Assembly (NCBI RefSeq): GCF_028657905.1
Contig: NZ_CP117782.1
Span: 3,534,001-3,598,000 of the forward strand
DNA length: 64,000 bases
Direction of reading: 5' to 3'
Origin: Burkholderia sp. FERM BP-3421
Lineage (GTDB): Bacteria > Pseudomonadota > Gammaproteobacteria > Burkholderiales > Burkholderiaceae
Positions 48,814 through 60,314 of the stretch are shown here, piece after piece. Each line of letters starts with the position of its first letter. Within the stretch, counting starts at the first letter, position 1. Made by a program: the position numbers and the translations under genes. A model generated the notes under the pieces. It did not search any database. It had not been told where the DNA came from and worked only from the letters and a program-made list of their open reading frames with translations.

Positions 48814-48842
48814 CGCGCGCCGCGCCATGGCGCCGCGCCATG

Positions 48843-48874
48843 AAAAAAAGCGACCCGAGGGTCGCTTTTTTTTT
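48843..48874. terminator. Terminator after lpxC, also serving the convergent dciA-like gene
   Basis: AAAAAAAGCGACCC-GA-GGGTCGCTTTTTTT with further Ts. It is symmetrical, so bidirectional. Confidence 0.9.
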
Positions 48875-48887
48875 GTCCCGGCGGCGC

Positions 48888-49361
48888 TCAGCGCGGCGGT
48901 TTCGCGTGCCGGGCGGCCATGCGCGCGAGCGCGATCTGCAGCGGCGACGGTTCGAGCGCGTCGGCGAGCGTGCGCAGCGCATCGGCGCCCGCCGCCGACA
49001 GGCGCGCCTCCTTGATGCGTGGCGGTTCGGGCGCGTGCTGCGGGCGCACCCGCAGTTTCAGCGCCGTGACCGGCCAGCCGCGCGCCTGCAGGTCGCCGAG
49101 CAGGCGCGGCTCGACTTGCCGCAGGCGCGCGGCGAGCGCGTTGTGCGCGGCGAACAGCGTGAGCACGCCTTCCTTGATGAAGCCGGGTTCGATATTGTTC
49201 GCGAGGTAGTCCGGCAGCAGGCTGGCCAGATCGCGACGCAGCGCGGCCACCTGCTCGACGCCCGCGCGCAGCGCCGCATAGGCGTCGCTGCGGTTCAGCA
49301 CGTCGGCTGCGGCCTGCGGGCGCGAGAAGCTCGACGGGAAGCGCGACGAGGAACGGTTCAT
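48888..49361 (-). CDS. DUF721 protein, DciA-like (replicative helicase loader/operator)
   Basis: 157 residues from MNRSSSRFPSSFSRPQAAADVLNRSD. The middle (LPDYLANNIEPGFIKEGVLTLFAAHNALAARLRQVEPRLL region) has the KH-like DUF721 fold shape with 'G.L.V...sa.aa.LR...p.Ll' spacing. Proteins of this family load or position DnaB in bacteria without DnaC. Position beside lpxC and secA is also seen for DciA in other proteobacteria. It converges on lpxC and is divergent from secA. Confidence 0.75.
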   Translation of the reverse strand: MNRSSSRFPSSFSRPQAAADVLNRSDAYAALRAGVEQVAALRRDLASLLPDYLANNIEPGFIKEGVLTLFAAHNALAARLRQVEPRLLGDLQARGWPVTALKLRVRPQHAPEPPRIKEARLSAAGADALRTLADALEPSPLQIALARMAARHAKPPR

Positions 49362-49563
49362 GGACTCGGTGACGGCGTGGAGCGGCAAAGATGACGCGAT
49401 TGTACCGCGCGAGGCAGGCGTCGGCGGAGGACCGCGGCGCGGGCGGGCGCGCGTGCTAAAATTCCTCGTTTGAATTCACTCATACGTTAAGCCGCCGAGG
49501 CTCGGCGCGCCGGGGGAGGTCAGCCGTACTCCGGGGCCGTTGCAGCGACGCACACCCGATCCG

Positions 49564-52350
<2,787 letters not shown>

Positions 52351-52395
52351 TCGTGGGCGGCGCGCCGTGCGTGCGTCCGCCATCCGAAGTATGAG

Positions 52396-52460
52396 CGGCG
52401 GCCCGCCCAGGCGGGCCGCCGGTCCGTTCAATCCTGCGATGCCGGCCCGGGCCGGCATCG
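52396..52460. other. Two adjoining strong palindromes between secA and argJ
   Basis: CGGCGGCCCGCC-CA-GGCGGGCCGCCG (52396-52421) is a perfect 12-bp stem with a 2-nt gap. CGATGCCGGCCC/GGGCCGGCATCG (52437-52460) is a perfect 24-nt palindrome ending 22 bp before argJ. Neither has a T run. The first is a candidate 3' end for secA mRNA. Confidence 0.55.
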
Positions 52461-52482
52461 CGCTTTCCGGCAGGTGTTTCAC

Positions 52483-53724
52483 ATGGCTGTGAACTTCCCC
52501 CCGATCGATCCCGCGCAACTGCATCCCGTCGCCGGCGTCACGCTGGGCTGGGCCGAGGCCCGGATCCGCAAGCCGAATCGCAAGGATGTCCTCGTCGTGT
52601 CCGTCGAAGACGGCGCGACCGTCGCGGGCGTGTTCACCGAGAATCGCTTCTGCGCCGCGCCGGTGACGGTCTGCCGCGAGCACCTGGCCAAGGTGCGCGC
52701 CGGCGGCGCCGGCATCCGCGCGCTCGTCGTCAATACCGGCAACGCGAATGCGGGCACGGGCGAGCCGGGTCTCGCGCATGCCCGCGAGACCTGCGAGGAA
52801 CTCGCGCGGCTCGCCGGCCTCGAGCCGGCGCAGGTGCTGCCGTTCTCGACCGGTGTGATTCTCGAGCCGCTGCCGATCGAGCGCCTGATGGCGGGCCTGC
52901 CCGCCGCGCTGGGCAGCCGGGCGGGCGCGCACTGGTATGAAGCCGCGCAGGCGATCATGACCACCGACACGCTGCCGAAAGCCGCGTCGCGGCAGGTGAC
53001 GATCGACGGCCACACGGTCACGCTGACGGGCATCAGCAAGGGCGCCGGGATGATCAAGCCGAACATGGCGACGATGCTCGGCTTTCTCGCCTTCGATGCG
53101 GCGGTCGCGCAGCCGGTGCTCGATACGCTCGTGAAGGAAGTGGCGGACCGTTCGTTCAACTGCATCACGATCGACGGCGATACCTCGACCAACGACTCGT
53201 TCATCCTGCTGGCGTCGGGCAAGTCGAGCCTGCCCGCGATCACCTCGACCGCGTCGCCCGCCTATGCGGCGCTGCGCGACGCCGTCACCGAGGTCGCGCA
53301 GACGCTGTCGCAGCTGATCGTGCGCGACGGCGAGGGCGCGACCAAGTTCATGACCGTGCAGGTCGAGGGCGGCCGCGACGTCGCCGAATGCCGGCAGATC
53401 GCCTACGCGATCGGCCACTCGCCGCTCGTGAAGACCGCGTTCTACGCGTCGGACCCGAATCTGGGCCGGATCCTCGCGGCGATCGGCTACGCGGGCGTGA
53501 CGGATCTCGACGTCGGCACGATCGACCTGTATCTCGACGACGTGCTCGTCGCCAAGGCGGGCGGGCGCAACCCGGCCTACCAGGAAGAAGACGGCCAGCG
53601 CGTGATGAAGCAGAGCGAGATCACGATCCGGGTGCTGCTCGGTCGCGGCGACGCGCAGGCGACCGTGTGGACCTGCGATCTGTCGCACGACTACGTGAGC
53701 ATCAACGCCGACTATCGCTCGTAA
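52483..53724 (+). CDS. argJ: Bifunctional ornithine acetyltransferase / N-acetylglutamate synthase
   Basis: 413 residues. TGISKGAGMIKPNMATMLGF contains the self-cleavage site, with Thr197 as nucleophile after Ala196, and VVNTGNANAGTG and FSTGVILEPLP form the oxyanion region. The C-terminal DPNLGRILAAIGYAG region is also conserved. It recycles the acetyl group from N-acetylornithine to glutamate in arginine synthesis. The ATG at 52483 is preferred over a GTG 9 bp upstream. The gene stands apart from other arg genes. Confidence 0.96.
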   Translation: MAVNFPPIDPAQLHPVAGVTLGWAEARIRKPNRKDVLVVSVEDGATVAGVFTENRFCAAPVTVCREHLAKVRAGGAGIRALVVNTGNANAGTGEPGLAHARETCEELARLAGLEPAQVLPFSTGVILEPLPIERLMAGLPAALGSRAGAHWYEAAQAIMTTDTLPKAASRQVTIDGHTVTLTGISKGAGMIKPNMATMLGFLAFDAAVAQPVLDTLVKEVADRSFNCITIDGDTSTNDSFILLASGKSSLPAITSTASPAYAALRDAVTEVAQTLSQLIVRDGEGATKFMTVQVEGGRDVAECRQIAYAIGHSPLVKTAFYASDPNLGRILAAIGYAGVTDLDVGTIDLYLDDVLVAKAGGRNPAYQEEDGQRVMKQSEITIRVLLGRGDAQATVWTCDLSHDYVSINADYRS

Positions 53725-53743
53725 GCGTCGCGAGGACCCCCGG

Positions 53744-54613
53744 ATGGACAAGCTCGATCAATTCCTGGCGCGCGCGGACGCGCTCCTCGCCCGCGTGGAG
53801 GCGCTGTTGCCGCCGTCGCCCGCCACGATCGACTGGAGCGCGGCCCACGCGTTCCGCTGGCGCAAGCGCCAGGGGCGCGGCTATCTCCAGCCGGTGCCGG
53901 CGGTGTCGGCGATCGCGCTCGACGACCTGCAGAACATCGATCGCCAGAAGGGCCTGATCGAGCGGAACACGCGCCAGTTCGTGCAGCGCAAGCCCGCGAA
54001 CAACGTATTGCTGACGGGCGCGCGCGGCACCGGCAAGTCGTCGCTGATCAAGGCCTGCCTGAACGCCTATGCGGGCGACGGCCTGCGCCTCATCGAAGTC
54101 GACAAGGACGACCTGCACGACCTCGGCGACATCGTCGACCTGATCTCGGCGCGTCCGGAACGCTTCATCGTGTTCTGCGACGACCTGTCGTTCGAGGAAG
54201 GCGAGTCGGGCTACAAGGCGCTCAAGGTCGCGCTCGACGGCTCGGTGGCCGCGCAGTCGGACAACGTGCTGATCTACGCGACCTCGAATCGCCGGCACCT
54301 GCTGCCCGAGTACATGAGCGACAACGAGACCTACAAGCACCTGCCCGACGGCGAGATCCATCCGGGCGAGGTGGTCGAGGAGAAGATCTCGCTGTCGGAG
54401 CGTTTCGGGCTGTGGGTGAGCTTCTACCCGTTCAAGCAGGACGATTACCTGGCGATCGTCGGCCATTGGCTGCGCCATTTCGGCTGCGGCGGCGACGAAG
54501 TCGAGGCGGCGCGCGGCGATGCGCTCGTGTGGGCGCTGGAGCGCGGGTCGCGTTCGGGGCGCGTGGCATGGCAATTCGCCCGCGACTGGTCGGGCCGCAA
54601 GGAGAATGCATGA
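53744..54613 (+). CDS. ATP-binding protein of the DUF815 family (AAA-like)
   Basis: 289 residues. GARGTGKSS at 92-100 is a Walker A motif in NNVLLTGARGTGKSSLIKACL, FIVFCDDLSFEEGESGYKALK holds Walker B, and IYATSNRRHLLPEYMSDN is a sensor-1-like strand. The end, KEDYLAIV-type (KQDDYLAIVGHWLRHFG) and WALERGSRSGRVAWQFARDW, is typical of DUF815. The function is unknown: perhaps a chaperone-like or nucleic-acid ATPase. It lies 19 bp after argJ and overlaps mutT by ATGA, so it is probably co-transcribed. Confidence 0.85.
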   Translation: MDKLDQFLARADALLARVEALLPPSPATIDWSAAHAFRWRKRQGRGYLQPVPAVSAIALDDLQNIDRQKGLIERNTRQFVQRKPANNVLLTGARGTGKSSLIKACLNAYAGDGLRLIEVDKDDLHDLGDIVDLISARPERFIVFCDDLSFEEGESGYKALKVALDGSVAAQSDNVLIYATSNRRHLLPEYMSDNETYKHLPDGEIHPGEVVEEKISLSERFGLWVSFYPFKQDDYLAIVGHWLRHFGCGGDEVEAARGDALVWALERGSRSGRVAWQFARDWSGRKENA

Positions 54614-55044
54614 CCGAAGGATCGAAGCCGGCCGCGCCGGACGGCCGCAAGGTGACCGAGGTGGCGGTGGGCGTGCTGGTGCAGCCGGACGGCCGCTACC
54701 TGCTCGCGCAGCGGCTCAAGGGCAAGCCGTATGAAGGCTACTGGGAATTCCCGGGCGGCAAGCTCGAAGCGGGAGAAAGCGTCGAGGAGGCGCTCGCGCG
54801 CGAGCTGCACGAGGAACTGGGCATCGTCGTGACCGAGAGCGCGCGCTGGCACACGCTCGAACACGATTATCCGCACGCGTACGTGCGGCTCTACTTCTGC
54901 AAGGTGACGGGCTGGACGGGCGAACCGCACAGCCGCGAAGGGCAGGCGTTCGTCTGGCAGCGGCTGCCGGTCGAGGTCGCGCCGCTGCTGCCGGCGGCCC
55001 TGCCGGTGCTCGAACGGCTCGCGCAGGACGAGGCGCGCCGGTAA
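54610..55044 (+). CDS. mutT: 8-oxo-dGTP diphosphatase MutT (Nudix)
   Basis: 144 residues. The Nudix box is complete at residues 50-71 (G50, E56, R64, E65, E68, E69, G71), and GYWEFPGGKLE precedes it in the MutT manner. It hydrolyses oxidised dGTP to prevent A:T to C:G changes. The E. coli homologue is somewhat shorter. The start overlaps the DUF815 gene. Confidence 0.92.
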   Translation: MTEGSKPAAPDGRKVTEVAVGVLVQPDGRYLLAQRLKGKPYEGYWEFPGGKLEAGESVEEALARELHEELGIVVTESARWHTLEHDYPHAYVRLYFCKVTGWTGEPHSREGQAFVWQRLPVEVAPLLPAALPVLERLAQDEARR

Positions 55045-55076
55045 GCGGCGCCGCGCCGCCGCGCGATGCGGCGGCG

Positions 55077-55280
55077 TCAGTTGTGCCGGTCGTCCGGTTC
55101 GGACGACGGCGTTTCCTCGGACGACGGCTCGTCGTCCGTCGTCCCGATCCGGTACTTTTCCGCGGCCCAGGCGCCGAGGTCGAGCTGCTTGCAGCGGGCC
55201 GAACAGAAGGGACGGAAGCGATTCTCGGGCGTCCAGCGCACTTCGGCGCCGCAGGACGGACATTTCACGACGGTAGTCAT
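55077..55280 (-). CDS. yacG: DNA gyrase inhibitor YacG (zinc-binding)
   Basis: 67 residues starting MTTVVKCPSCG. Four cysteines (7, 10, 26, 30: CPSC and CSARC) bind zinc, followed by the family's KQLDLGAWAAEKYRI and an acidic tail rich in Asp, Glu and Ser. Homologues bind the gyrase B subunit and block its activity. It follows zapD by 34 bp and ends the coaE-zapD-yacG run; it converges on mutT. Confidence 0.93.
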   Translation of the reverse strand: MTTVVKCPSCGAEVRWTPENRFRPFCSARCKQLDLGAWAAEKYRIGTTDDEPSSEETPSSEPDDRHN

Positions 55281-55314
55281 ACGAAAGAAAAACGGTCGGT
55301 GCGGCGCGAGGCCG

Positions 55315-56070
55315 CTACAGGTTGCAAAGCGTGAGCTGGAACGGCACGTCGATATCGACCGCGCGCGGCCGGACGTCGCCATCCTGCACGGTGAAGCGCA
55401 CCCACAGCATGTATTTGTTCGCGCTGGCCTCGGGAATCACGCGCAGCTCGGATGGCACCCTGACCTGCATGAGCTGGTAGGAGCGGCCGGACAGCATCTG
55501 CTGATAGCTGCCCTGCATCGCCATCACCTTCGACGCCTGGCCGGATTCGCGCGCGAGGCGCAGCACGATCGTCGCGGCGTCGCGCAGCGGCAGGAGCGGC
55601 ATCGCCCATTTCGCGATGTCGTGGCGGCGCTGCTCGGCCGGCCATTGCTGCCATGCGTAATAGGACGGGAGGTCGAACTTGCAGGTGCCGCCGGGAATCA
55701 CCGCGCGGCTGCGAATGCTGGCGAGCCATTCGTTGTCGGTCAGATGCTGGCCGGTCTTGCCCTGCATCTGCGCGAGATGCGCGAGCGTCTGCTCGATCTC
55801 GCCCAGCACGGCTTCGAGTGCGTTCTGCTCGATGCCGGGATTGCCGCGAAACGGCGTGAGTGTCTGGCGCTGGCGTTCGAGTTCCTTCATCAGATCCGAT
55901 TTCAGATCCGCGCGGCCGGCGACCTCGGCGATTTCGAACAGCGTCGTCAGCGCGACATGGTGCTCTCTCGCGTCTTCTTGTGCCATGAAGAACGCGAAGC
56001 GCTCGAACAAATCTTCGAGACGCAGCAGCGTGCGGATTCGTTCGTTGAACGGATACTCGTAAAGGATCAA
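55315..56070 (-). CDS. zapD: Cell division protein ZapD
   Basis: 251 residues beginning MILYEYPFNERIRTLLRLEDLF, the conserved ZapD N-terminus. Helical segments (ADLKSDLMKELERQRQTL, GIEQNALEAVLGEIEQTLAHL) are followed by the beta domain with GGTCKFDLPSYYAWQ. It bundles FtsZ filaments by binding their C-terminal peptide. It lies between coaE and yacG, as in many proteobacteria. Confidence 0.94.
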   Translation of the reverse strand: MILYEYPFNERIRTLLRLEDLFERFAFFMAQEDAREHHVALTTLFEIAEVAGRADLKSDLMKELERQRQTLTPFRGNPGIEQNALEAVLGEIEQTLAHLAQMQGKTGQHLTDNEWLASIRSRAVIPGGTCKFDLPSYYAWQQWPAEQRRHDIAKWAMPLLPLRDAATIVLRLARESGQASKVMAMQGSYQQMLSGRSYQLMQVRVPSELRVIPEASANKYMLWVRFTVQDGDVRPRAVDIDVPFQLTLCNL

Positions 56071-56196
56071 GCGCGCATGCCTCTCGCGATGGGGGTGACG
56101 GAACTGCAGGACATTCTAATGCCCGCGACCTACCCTAGCAATCGCGCCTTTTCGGGCCGCATGCGCCGCATGGCGCGCAACAAGCTGACGGCCGCG

Positions 56197-56805
56197 TCAG
56201 TTTGTGGCGGCGGCGTACGCGAGATAGCGCTGGTGCAATGCCGCGACGCGCGCCGCGAGTTGCGCGCGCGGCGCGTCCTCGTTGACGATCACGTCATCGG
56301 CCGCGGCGAGCCGCGCGGCGCGCGTCGCCTGGCGTGCGACGATCGCTTCCACCTGCGCGCGCGCGAAGCCGTTGCGCTGCATCACGCGGCGGATCTGGGT
56401 CTCGACTTCGCAATCGACGACGAGCACGCGCGCGACGCGCGCCCGCCATGCACCGGATTCGATCAGCAGCGGCACCACATAAACGAGATAGGGCCCCTGC
56501 GCTGCGCGCGCCGCGTCGTCGGTGGCGGCGCGGATCAGCGGGTGCGTGATCGCTTCGAGCCGGCGGCGCGCGGGTTCGTCGCTGAACACGAGTGCGCGCA
56601 TCTTCGCGCGATCGAGCGCGCCGTCGGGCGTCACGAAGCCGGGCCCGAACTCGCGCGCGATGTGCGGCATCGCAGCGCCGTGCGGCGCGGTGATCCGGTG
56701 CGCGATCTCGTCGGTATCGACGAGCGAGGCGCCCTGTTCGCCGAACAGGTCGGCGACGGTCGTCTTGCCGCTGCCGATGCCGCCTGTCAGTCCGATCGAA
56801 TACAT
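56197..56805 (-). CDS. coaE: Dephospho-CoA kinase
   Basis: 202 residues. GGIGSGKT at 8-15 is the P-loop in GLTGGIGSGKTTVADLF, DTDEIAHRIT the substrate segment, and VVPLLIESGAW and VDCEVETQIRRVMQRNG the lid and adenine regions. It performs the last step of coenzyme A synthesis. It follows pilD by 4 bp. Confidence 0.95.
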   Translation of the reverse strand: MYSIGLTGGIGSGKTTVADLFGEQGASLVDTDEIAHRITAPHGAAMPHIAREFGPGFVTPDGALDRAKMRALVFSDEPARRRLEAITHPLIRAATDDAARAAQGPYLVYVVPLLIESGAWRARVARVLVVDCEVETQIRRVMQRNGFARAQVEAIVARQATRAARLAAADDVIVNEDAPRAQLAARVAALHQRYLAYAAATN

Positions 56806-56809
56806 GCGG

Positions 56810-57736
56810 TCAGCCTCCGAGCACGAGATAGAACGGGGTGCCGGCGAACAGCGTGGCCACGCCGCCGAGCGCGAGGAACGGGCCGAACGGCAGCGGTTCC
56901 TCGAAACGCATCCGGCCGCGCCAGGTGGCGATGAGCCCGATGGCCGCGCCCGCGACCGCGGAGATCAGCACCACCTGCGGCAGCGCTTCCCAGCCGAGCC
57001 AGGCGCCCAGCGCGGCGAGGAGCTTCAGGTCGCCGTAGCCGATGCCCTCGATGCCGCGCAGCCATTTGAACAGCCAGAAGATGCCCCACAGGAACAGATA
57101 GCCCGCGATCGCGCCGATCACGGCTGCGTGCAGGTTCGCGAAGGTGCCCCACAGATTGACGGTGAGCCCGGCCCACAGCAGCGGCAGCGTCAGCGAGTCG
57201 GGCAGGAAGCCGGTCTGGATGTCGATCGCGCTCATCGCGAGCAGCGTCGCGCACAGACCGAACGCGGCGAGCGCCGCGCCGCCCGGGCCGAACACCGCGA
57301 GCGACCCGGCCGCGAGCGCGCCGCTCGCCAGCTCGACGAGCGGGTAGCGCGCCCCGATCGGCGCGCGGCATTGCGCGCAGCGGCCGCGCAGCGCCAGGTA
57401 GCCGAGCACCGGCACGTTCTCCCATGCGCGCAGCACATGGCCGCAATGCGGGCACGCGCTGCGCGGCACCCACAGGTTGTAGCGCGCGGGCAGGCCGTCG
57501 TCGGGCTCGACGGGCTCGCCGGTCGCCTCGCCGATTTCGGCCTGCCAGGCGCGCTTCATCATGATCGGCAGGCGGTGCGCGACGACATTGATGAAGCTGC
57601 CGATCACGAGCCCGAGCATGATCGCGAAGCCGTAGCGGAATCCGGCCGGCAGCGCGGCGAAGGCGGCCAACGGCCCGCTGGCGGGCGCGAACGGGTCGGC
57701 GTAGAGCGGCGTGAAGATCATCGATGAAAGGGCCAT
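56810..57736 (-). CDS. pilD: Prepilin peptidase / N-methyltransferase
   Basis: 308 residues, a polytopic membrane protein. GSFINVVAHRLP, the zinc tetracysteine site (Cys95, 98, 120, 123: CPHC and CAQC), and the two catalytic aspartates in AIDIQTGFLPD and GYGDLKL are all present. It cleaves and methylates type IV pilin or type II secretion pseudopilins. It is third in pilB-pilC-pilD, with coaE directly behind. Confidence 0.95.
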   Translation of the reverse strand: MALSSMIFTPLYADPFAPASGPLAAFAALPAGFRYGFAIMLGLVIGSFINVVAHRLPIMMKRAWQAEIGEATGEPVEPDDGLPARYNLWVPRSACPHCGHVLRAWENVPVLGYLALRGRCAQCRAPIGARYPLVELASGALAAGSLAVFGPGGAALAAFGLCATLLAMSAIDIQTGFLPDSLTLPLLWAGLTVNLWGTFANLHAAVIGAIAGYLFLWGIFWLFKWLRGIEGIGYGDLKLLAALGAWLGWEALPQVVLISAVAGAAIGLIATWRGRMRFEEPLPFGPFLALGGVATLFAGTPFYLVLGG

Positions 57737-57766
57737 GGCAAATAGGAGACAGATTCGGCTGCGATG

Positions 57767-58981
57767 CTACACCACGTTGCCGAGCTGGACGATCGGCAGG
57801 TACATCGCGATCACGAGCGCGCCGACCAGCGCGCCCAGCACCACGATCACGAGCGGCTCGCACACGCTCGCGAGCAGGTCGATGCGCTCGTCGACCTGAC
57901 GATCGCACAGGGTCGAGATATCGACCAGCATTGCATCGAGCGTGCCGGTTTCCTCGGCCACGCCGATCGGCTGGACCACCGGATCGGGAAAGCAGGCCGC
58001 GGCGCGCATCGCATTCGCGAGTCGTTCGCCGCGCTGCAGCCGCCGCGCGATATCGGCCGTGGCCTGATCGAAGACCGGATTGCCGCTCGCCTGCGCGAGC
58101 GACGCGAAGGCGTCGACGAGCGGCGTGCCGGCGCCGAGCAGGGTGCCGAGCGCGCGGCTCCAGCGGGCGGCGGCGAGGGTGCGCAGCAGCGGCCCCGCGA
58201 GCGGAATCCGCAGGGCGAGCCGGGCCGCGGCGAGCCGCGCGGCGGCCGAGCGCCGCCGTGCGTGACCGGCGGCGACGACGGTGAGCGCCGCCCCGAGCGC
58301 GGCGGGCGGGCCCCAGCGCGCGAGCCCGCCCGACAGCGCGAGGACGATGCGTGTCGGCGCGGGCAAGGTGGCGCCGAAACCTTCGAAGATCTGTGCGAAG
58401 GTTGGCACGACCCACAGCAGCAGCGCGGCGGTGAGCGCGCACGCGAACGACAGGACCGCGCCGGGGTAGGCGAGCGCCGCGCGCACCCGGCTGCGTTGGG
58501 CCGCTGCGCGTTCGCGGTCGTCGGCGAGGCGCGCGAGCACGGTGGCGAGCGTGCCCGATTGCTCGCCGATCAGGATCAGTTGCCGGAACAGGGGGCCGAA
58601 TTGCCGCGGATAGCGGCGCAGCGCGTCCGACAGCGGGCGGCCCGCGACGATGTCGCGCCCGAGCCCGTCCGCGATGCGCGCGATGCCGTCGCGCGCGGTG
58701 GCCTGCGCGAACAGGTCGAGCGCCGGCGCGAGCGGCAGGCCCGCCTGCAGCAGGCTCGCGAGCTGGCGCGCGAAGCGGGTGACGTCGTGTGCGCGCACGC
58801 GCGGGGGCGGCGCGGCCCCGCGCGCTTCCAGCGCGACCACGGTGATGCCGTCGCGCCGCAGCGCGGCGCGCGCGCTGCCCGGCGTCGCGGCGATCAGGGT
58901 GCCGCGTCGCCGTGCGCCATCGACGCCGAAGCCCGACCAGCGAAAGCGCGATTCGAGCGGGGGCGGCTCGGGCGCGCTCAT
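57767..58981 (-). CDS. pilC: Type IV pilus / type II secretion inner-membrane platform protein
   Basis: 404 residues. Two T2SSF repeats are seen: VTRFARQLASLLQAGLPLAPALDLF with a later LRYPRQFGPLFRQLILIGEQSG-like segment, and WSRALGTLLGAGTPLVDAF with GVAEETGTLDAMLVDIS. Three transmembrane helices lie around residues 170-190, 215-240 and 375-395. It transmits ATPase motion to pilin assembly. The start overlaps the pilB stop (ATGA); a longer frame fusing both is spurious. Confidence 0.92.
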   Translation of the reverse strand: MSAPEPPPLESRFRWSGFGVDGARRRGTLIAATPGSARAALRRDGITVVALEARGAAPPPRVRAHDVTRFARQLASLLQAGLPLAPALDLFAQATARDGIARIADGLGRDIVAGRPLSDALRRYPRQFGPLFRQLILIGEQSGTLATVLARLADDRERAAAQRSRVRAALAYPGAVLSFACALTAALLLWVVPTFAQIFEGFGATLPAPTRIVLALSGGLARWGPPAALGAALTVVAAGHARRRSAAARLAAARLALRIPLAGPLLRTLAAARWSRALGTLLGAGTPLVDAFASLAQASGNPVFDQATADIARRLQRGERLANAMRAAACFPDPVVQPIGVAEETGTLDAMLVDISTLCDRQVDERIDLLASVCEPLVIVVLGALVGALVIAMYLPIVQLGNVV

Positions 58982-60231
58982 GGCGCCGCCGTGGCCGCAA
59001 GCGCTTCGCTGAGGCTCGTCGAGCCGTCGGCGACGCGCGCGAGCGCCGCGTCGCGCAGCGAGCGCATGCCGTCGTCGCGGGCCTGGCGGGCGAGCGCGTG
59101 ATGGCTCGCGCGCGCGACGATCAACTCGCGCAGCGCGGGCGACAGCGGCATCACTTGATGGATGCCGATGCGTCCCCGGTAGCCGATGCCGTGACAGGCC
59201 GCACAGCCGACCGCGCGGAACGGCCGCCAGCCGGCCGCCAGCGCGGCGGCGTCGAGGCCGGCTTCGCGCAGCGCGGCGGGCGGGGCGTCGGATGGCGTGC
59301 GGCAGCCGGTGCAGAGCTGCCGCAGGAGCCGCTGGGCGGTGGCGAGGTGCAGGGCGGCGGCGAGGTTGTAGGGCGCGACGCCGATGTCGAGCAGGCGGGT
59401 GATCGCGGCGGGCGCGTCGTGCGTGTGCAGCGTCGAGAGGACGAGGTGGCCGGTTTGCGCGGCCTTGAGCGCGACGTCGGCGGTTTCGAAGTCGCGGATC
59501 TCGCCGACCATGATCACGTCGGGATCCTGGCGCAGCAGCGCGCGCAGCGCGACGGCGAAGGTGAGCCCGGCCTTGTCGCGCACGCCGACCTGGTTGACGC
59601 CGTCGAGCTGGATCTCGGCCGGGTCCTCGACCGTGCAGAGGTTGCGCGAGGTGTGGTTGAGCCGCTGCAGGAAGCTGTAGAGCGACCGTGTTTTGCCGCT
59701 GCCGGTCGGCCCGGTGACGAGGACGAGCCCGTGCGGCGCATCGAGCGCGGCCTCGATCGCGCGTGCGCCGGCCGGCGCGATGCCCAGCGCGGGCAGCGAC
59801 AGGACGGCGGGCAGCGTGTCGAGACGGCGCAGCACGAGCTTTTCGCCGTACAGCGTCGGCAGCGAGCTGACGCGGTAGTCGCCGCGCTGCCCGGGCGCGA
59901 GCGCGAGACGCAGGCGGCCGTCCTGGGGCACGCGGCGCTCCGCGATGTCCATGCGCGCGAGCACCTTGACGCGCGTGACGACTGCGTCGCGCAGGTGCGC
60001 GGGCGGATGCGCGAACTCGTGCAGCACGCCGTCGATGCGGAGCCGCACGCGCCAGGCGTGCTCGGACGGTTCGAGATGGAGATCGGATGCGTTGCGCTGG
60101 TGCGCGGCCTGCAGCAGGCCGGCCAGCAGCGCGACCGCCGGCGCGTCGTCGGCGCGCGCGGCGGCGGCCTGAACCGGATGGAGGGAGGGCGTGGCCGGCG
60201 AGGCGGCCGGCGCGAACGGAATGGACGACAT
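58978..60231 (-). CDS. pilB: Type IV pilus / type II secretion assembly ATPase (short form)
   Basis: 417 residues, against about 560 for most PilB/GspE; the N-terminal T2SSE_N domain is missing. SDLHLEPSEHAWRVRLRIDG starts the N2 domain, GPTGSGKT at 174-181 is Walker A, CTVEDPAEI the Asp box, VIMVGEIRD Walker B, and TGHLVLSTLHTHD the His box. Zinc cysteines are CTGC and CAAC. It powers pilin assembly. The first 30 residues are low complexity. Confidence 0.92.
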   Translation of the reverse strand: MSSIPFAPAASPATPSLHPVQAAAARADDAPAVALLAGLLQAAHQRNASDLHLEPSEHAWRVRLRIDGVLHEFAHPPAHLRDAVVTRVKVLARMDIAERRVPQDGRLRLALAPGQRGDYRVSSLPTLYGEKLVLRRLDTLPAVLSLPALGIAPAGARAIEAALDAPHGLVLVTGPTGSGKTRSLYSFLQRLNHTSRNLCTVEDPAEIQLDGVNQVGVRDKAGLTFAVALRALLRQDPDVIMVGEIRDFETADVALKAAQTGHLVLSTLHTHDAPAAITRLLDIGVAPYNLAAALHLATAQRLLRQLCTGCRTPSDAPPAALREAGLDAAALAAGWRPFRAVGCAACHGIGYRGRIGIHQVMPLSPALRELIVARASHHALARQARDDGMRSLRDAALARVADGSTSLSEALAATAAP

Positions 60232-60314
60232 CGGAACCGGCCTCGCGGCCGCCTGCTGGGGGCGATGCGTCGATCATCGCGCGCGTGCGCCGCGCGCGGC
60301 AGTCGGCCGTTCGG

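Noticed and set aside
57767..60277. An 836-codon frame fusing PilB and PilC
   Set aside because: PilB lies in another frame with full motifs; PilC begins at 58981. The upstream part is an Arg/Ala-rich shadow.
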